DNA from: Clostridiales bacterium
Lineage (GTDB): Bacteria; Bacillota; Clostridia; Oscillospirales; Oscillospiraceae
Length of the DNA stretch: 6,500 nt
Assembly (NCBI GenBank): GCA_012516225.1
Contig: JAAYWX010000127.1
Coordinates: 1 to 6,500, forward strand
Direction of reading: 5' to 3'
This document shows positions 4,408 to 6,500 of the stretch, piece by piece. Within the stretch, counting starts at the first letter, position 1. Each line of letters begins with the position of its first letter. The notes below the pieces were generated by a model. That model had not been told where the DNA came from and did not search any database. It was given only the letters and a program-made list of their open reading frames with translations. The position numbers and the translations under genes were made by a program.

Positions 4408-6500
4408 TCAGCGGCGCAGTCCCAATGATACAACAAAGACAGGGGCAAGCCAAAAGAGCATAAAGGACATGGCATTTGCGCAGCTTGCGGATTCGTAAGT
4501 TCCGGACCAGCACATGGCAAGCATTAAAACCATACCAACTGCCGAACCCAAGACGGAAAGTGCGGCGCCCAGAATAAGGCCGTTATACAGTTTCCTTCCG
4601 CGTTTTATAAGACCAGCCACGGAATTCAGCCCTCCCCGAGAGAATACTGCGGCAACGCTGATGTCATTTTCAGCATCGAACGAAGAAATGCGGTAACGGT
4701 CCGCAAAAGAAGGAAAGTCATAGCTTTCCTTTGGCAGACGGAACTTCTGCTTTACGAGCAAAGGGGTGATGTTGAAATCTCTGACGGCAAAAACAGGTTC
4801 GGCTTTGCCACGCAGCAAAGTAACAAGACCTCGCTGGACGGAGGTTACGGGGATATAATTAACCTCGAAAGTACCGGCAAGAACATCGTTTATAGCTGTG
4901 TATACGGCGCTTTTTGAAGCAGCTCCCTTTTTAATCCTGATACCCATCAGATGCATAAAACTTGAAGAACCGACGTAAACCATATCTCCGTTTATTCTTG
5001 CGATAATTCCGCCGCCTTCATGGCAAGCAAAATCTTCAACTTTTTTCATTGTGTATCCGTTTTTTCTCATGAGTTCCGTAAATATTGGCGCAATTCCCAT
5101 TCCAGCCGCACCTATCATGCTTGCTGTATACGAGACCACTTTGTCGGGATAAAATCCTTCCTCAACGGATACGTTGGCTATTGACAGGGTTCTTGGAGGA
5201 AAGAGGTCCTTGTCCTTAATGACAACTTTGCGTATCCTGCCAAGATCGGCGGCACCGGCATATCCCGCAATTGCCACTCCGCTTCGGGAAAGACGCTTTG
5301 CAAGCACATAAAAGGGAAGCGAGAAGCCAAAGACGGATGATAAGGACGCACTGACCGAAATGCTTGCCGAAAGGGTATGTATAAAGTTATCGCATTTTTT
5401 GCTTGCGACAAGGCAGAAAAGACTGAGAACGACCGCAAAGACAAGCAGAAGCGGAGCAAAATAAGAGTATGCCGTTTCAAAAATATCCGCTTCTTCGCTT
5501 TTACGGACAAATCCGGTTACGGGCAGTTTTTCATGTGAAAGAACACGCCCGATTTCTTCTCCGCCGTCCTCGGAGATTATAACTGAGGGCGATTTTGAAA
5601 GCGCCGCAGTCCTGAAGCTGAGAGCATAGCTTTTGCATGCAAGGTAATGCCCCCAGAGAGCAAAAGTCAGTGAAAGCGCCGATACTGCGCAGAAGGGAAG
5701 TCCTGCTGAATAATTTTCCGCTGCGGCTATATATATGGCTTCAGCAATTGAAACTATGCATGACACCGCGATAAGGGATTCCGCACCGAGCGTTCCCCTG
5801 AACAGCGATGCAACGCCGTTTGTAAATACATCCAGACCGACGAGCATAACGCCAAGTTCGAAAATAAGACAGACAAGAGTTCTGATTTTTATGCTGCTCC
5901 CCAGAATTCCCAAAGCCGGCAGACCATAGGAAAGGTAAACCAGCACAAGACAAAGGGCAAAGACCAGAAAGCATCTTAGCCTTAAAGCCAAGGCCTGCTC
6001 CATATAAAGACGCGATGCTTTTTCTGGACTCATCTCAGGCGGCAGGGGCTTCAATTCTGCTTCAATCCGGGCCTTTTCCGCTTTCCGCTTCTCCTCGCGG
6101 TTTACCGCAGATGCCGCAATAAGGCCGGCTATCGGAGAAAAGACTTTTTCAATAAGGTCCGTTTCTTTAGGCGGCTGCTTTGAAGCATACTTTTCCGCCG
6201 ATTCTTCATAGCTGCCGGGCGGGGCGTAGCTTTTTCCGGCTGAAGAGTCTTCCGCTGATGATTCCCATATGATAGTATCGTCATCGTCCGAATTGGCGAA
6301 AACGCTTTCCGGAGAAGGGTGCGGACGACTGCCGGAGCCGCGGGGCGGATGCTTATGCCTGTTTCTCGAGCGGCCGGAGGCTTCATCCGGAGGGTTTTCG
6401 GAAGGATGGACAATTTCCGGAGCTTCAGAACCGTAGCCTCTGGCGGATTTTTCGGGAGGAAATTCTTCATCGGCTGCTGTGCTGATTGAACTTTCGGCCA
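4408..6500 (-). CDS. Degenerate P1B-type P-type ATPase-like membrane protein with long disordered N-terminus (5' end outside window)
   Basis: The frame is open from the right edge to the TGA at 4410-4408, giving 696 residues with no start visible. The first ~170 residues (to about 5990) are hydrophilic and rich in Pro, Ser, Glu and Asp, including ANSDDDDTIIWESS near 6299-6258 and a charged helix NREEKRKAEKARIEAELK near 6105-6052. Then come eight likely membrane segments in the P1B heavy-metal ATPase order: four (about 5973-5630), a cytoplasmic loop, two (about 5460-5290), a large cytoplasmic domain, and two (about 4590-4420). The large domain still resembles P1B ATPases: RIRKVVIKDKDLF stands where DKTGTLT belongs (Asp codon 5214-5212), followed by a nucleotide-domain-like stretch with HEGGGIIARINGDMVYVGSS. 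But TGES, CPC, TGD and GDGxND are absent and the actuator loop is only about 50 residues. Ion pumping is therefore unlikely; a scaffold or regulatory role is inference. The TTG at 6054 is not the real start, because coding continues upstream. A terminator follows. Confidence 0.85.
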   Translation of the reverse strand, partial: AESSISTAADEEFPPEKSARGYGSEAPEIVHPSENPPDEASGRSRNRHKHPPRGSGSRPHPSPESVFANSDDDDTIIWESSAEDSSAGKSYAPPGSYEESAEKYASKQPPKETDLIEKVFSPIAGLIAASAVNREEKRKAEKARIEAELKPLPPEMSPEKASRLYMEQALALRLRCFLVFALCLVLVYLSYGLPALGILGSSIKIRTLVCLIFELGVMLVGLDVFTNGVASLFRGTLGAESLIAVSCIVSIAEAIYIAAAENYSAGLPFCAVSALSLTFALWGHYLACKSYALSFRTAALSKSPSVIISEDGGEEIGRVLSHEKLPVTGFVRKSEEADIFETAYSYFAPLLLVFAVVLSLFCLVASKKCDNFIHTLSASISVSASLSSVFGFSLPFYVLAKRLSRSGVAIAGYAGAADLGRIRKVVIKDKDLFPPRTLSIANVSVEEGFYPDKVVSYTASMIGAAGMGIAPIFTELMRKNGYTMKKVEDFACHEGGGIIARINGDMVYVGSSSFMHLMGIRIKKGAASKSAVYTAINDVLAGTFEVNYIPVTSVQRGLVTLLRGKAEPVFAVRDFNITPLLVKQKFRLPKESYDFPSFADRYRISSFDAENDISVAAVFSRGGLNSVAGLIKRGRKLYNGLILGAALSVLGSAVGMVLMLAMCWSGTYESASCANAMSFMLFWLAPVFVVSLGLRR

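Noticed and set aside
4310..4520. Two 67-residue minus-strand frames across the 3' end of the ATPase-like gene
   Set aside because: They overlap the real C-terminus in other frames and run through the terminator hairpin. No ribosome binding site or family resemblance was seen.
6129..6470. 113-residue minus-strand reading frame starting MKNFLPKNPP
   Set aside because: It overlaps the N-terminal coding region of the ATPase-like gene in another frame. That gene's frame is open throughout and runs in continuity with the membrane domain. The alternative is a basic, low-complexity product typical of a shadow frame.
1..6500. Mobile elements, CRISPR arrays, tRNA or rRNA genes, phage or defence genes
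   Set aside because: No transposase, regular repeat array, cloverleaf, or long direct or inverted repeats were seen. The genes share a similar style and one orientation, with no sign of recent insertion.

Overview
All genes in this window lie on the minus strand. The look is that of a Gram-positive member of the Clostridia: AT-rich spacers, sigma-A-type promoters, Shine-Dalgarno starts, TTG start use, Lipobox-bearing lipoproteins and a DUF4358 protein, a family I associate with Oscillospiraceae and Lachnospiraceae. The genus cannot be told from the sequence.

In transcription order (right to left) there are three units. (1) Positions 6500-4408 hold the 3' part of a large membrane protein. The frame stays open to the right edge, giving at least 696 residues. 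About 170 residues are hydrophilic and rich in Pro, Ser and Glu; then comes the membrane layout of a P1B-type (heavy-metal) P-type ATPase. Nearly every catalytic and metal-binding motif of that family is missing, so it looks like a pseudo-ATPase. A strong intrinsic terminator follows its stop. (2) Positions 4194-2158 hold a complete EF-G-like translational GTPase of the EF-G2 class, with its own consensus promoter, a leader containing nested inverted repeats, and a terminator. (3) Positions 1956-1 hold an envelope-protein group: a secreted SGNH/GDSL-hydrolase lipoprotein with its own promoter, a DUF4358 lipoprotein probably co-transcribed with it, and, behind a further extended -10 promoter, the N-terminal part of a membrane-anchored extracellular protein that is probably a PQQ-like beta-propeller. 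That last gene runs off the left edge.

The translation factor separates two sets of membrane or surface genes. Its own promoter and terminator suggest separate expression, with no obvious shared pathway. The two lipoproteins probably act together outside the membrane, perhaps in cell-wall or polysaccharide O-acyl turnover; that is inference. I saw no mobile element, CRISPR array, tRNA or rRNA. The most unusual item is the degenerate P-type ATPase with its long disordered N-terminal extension.
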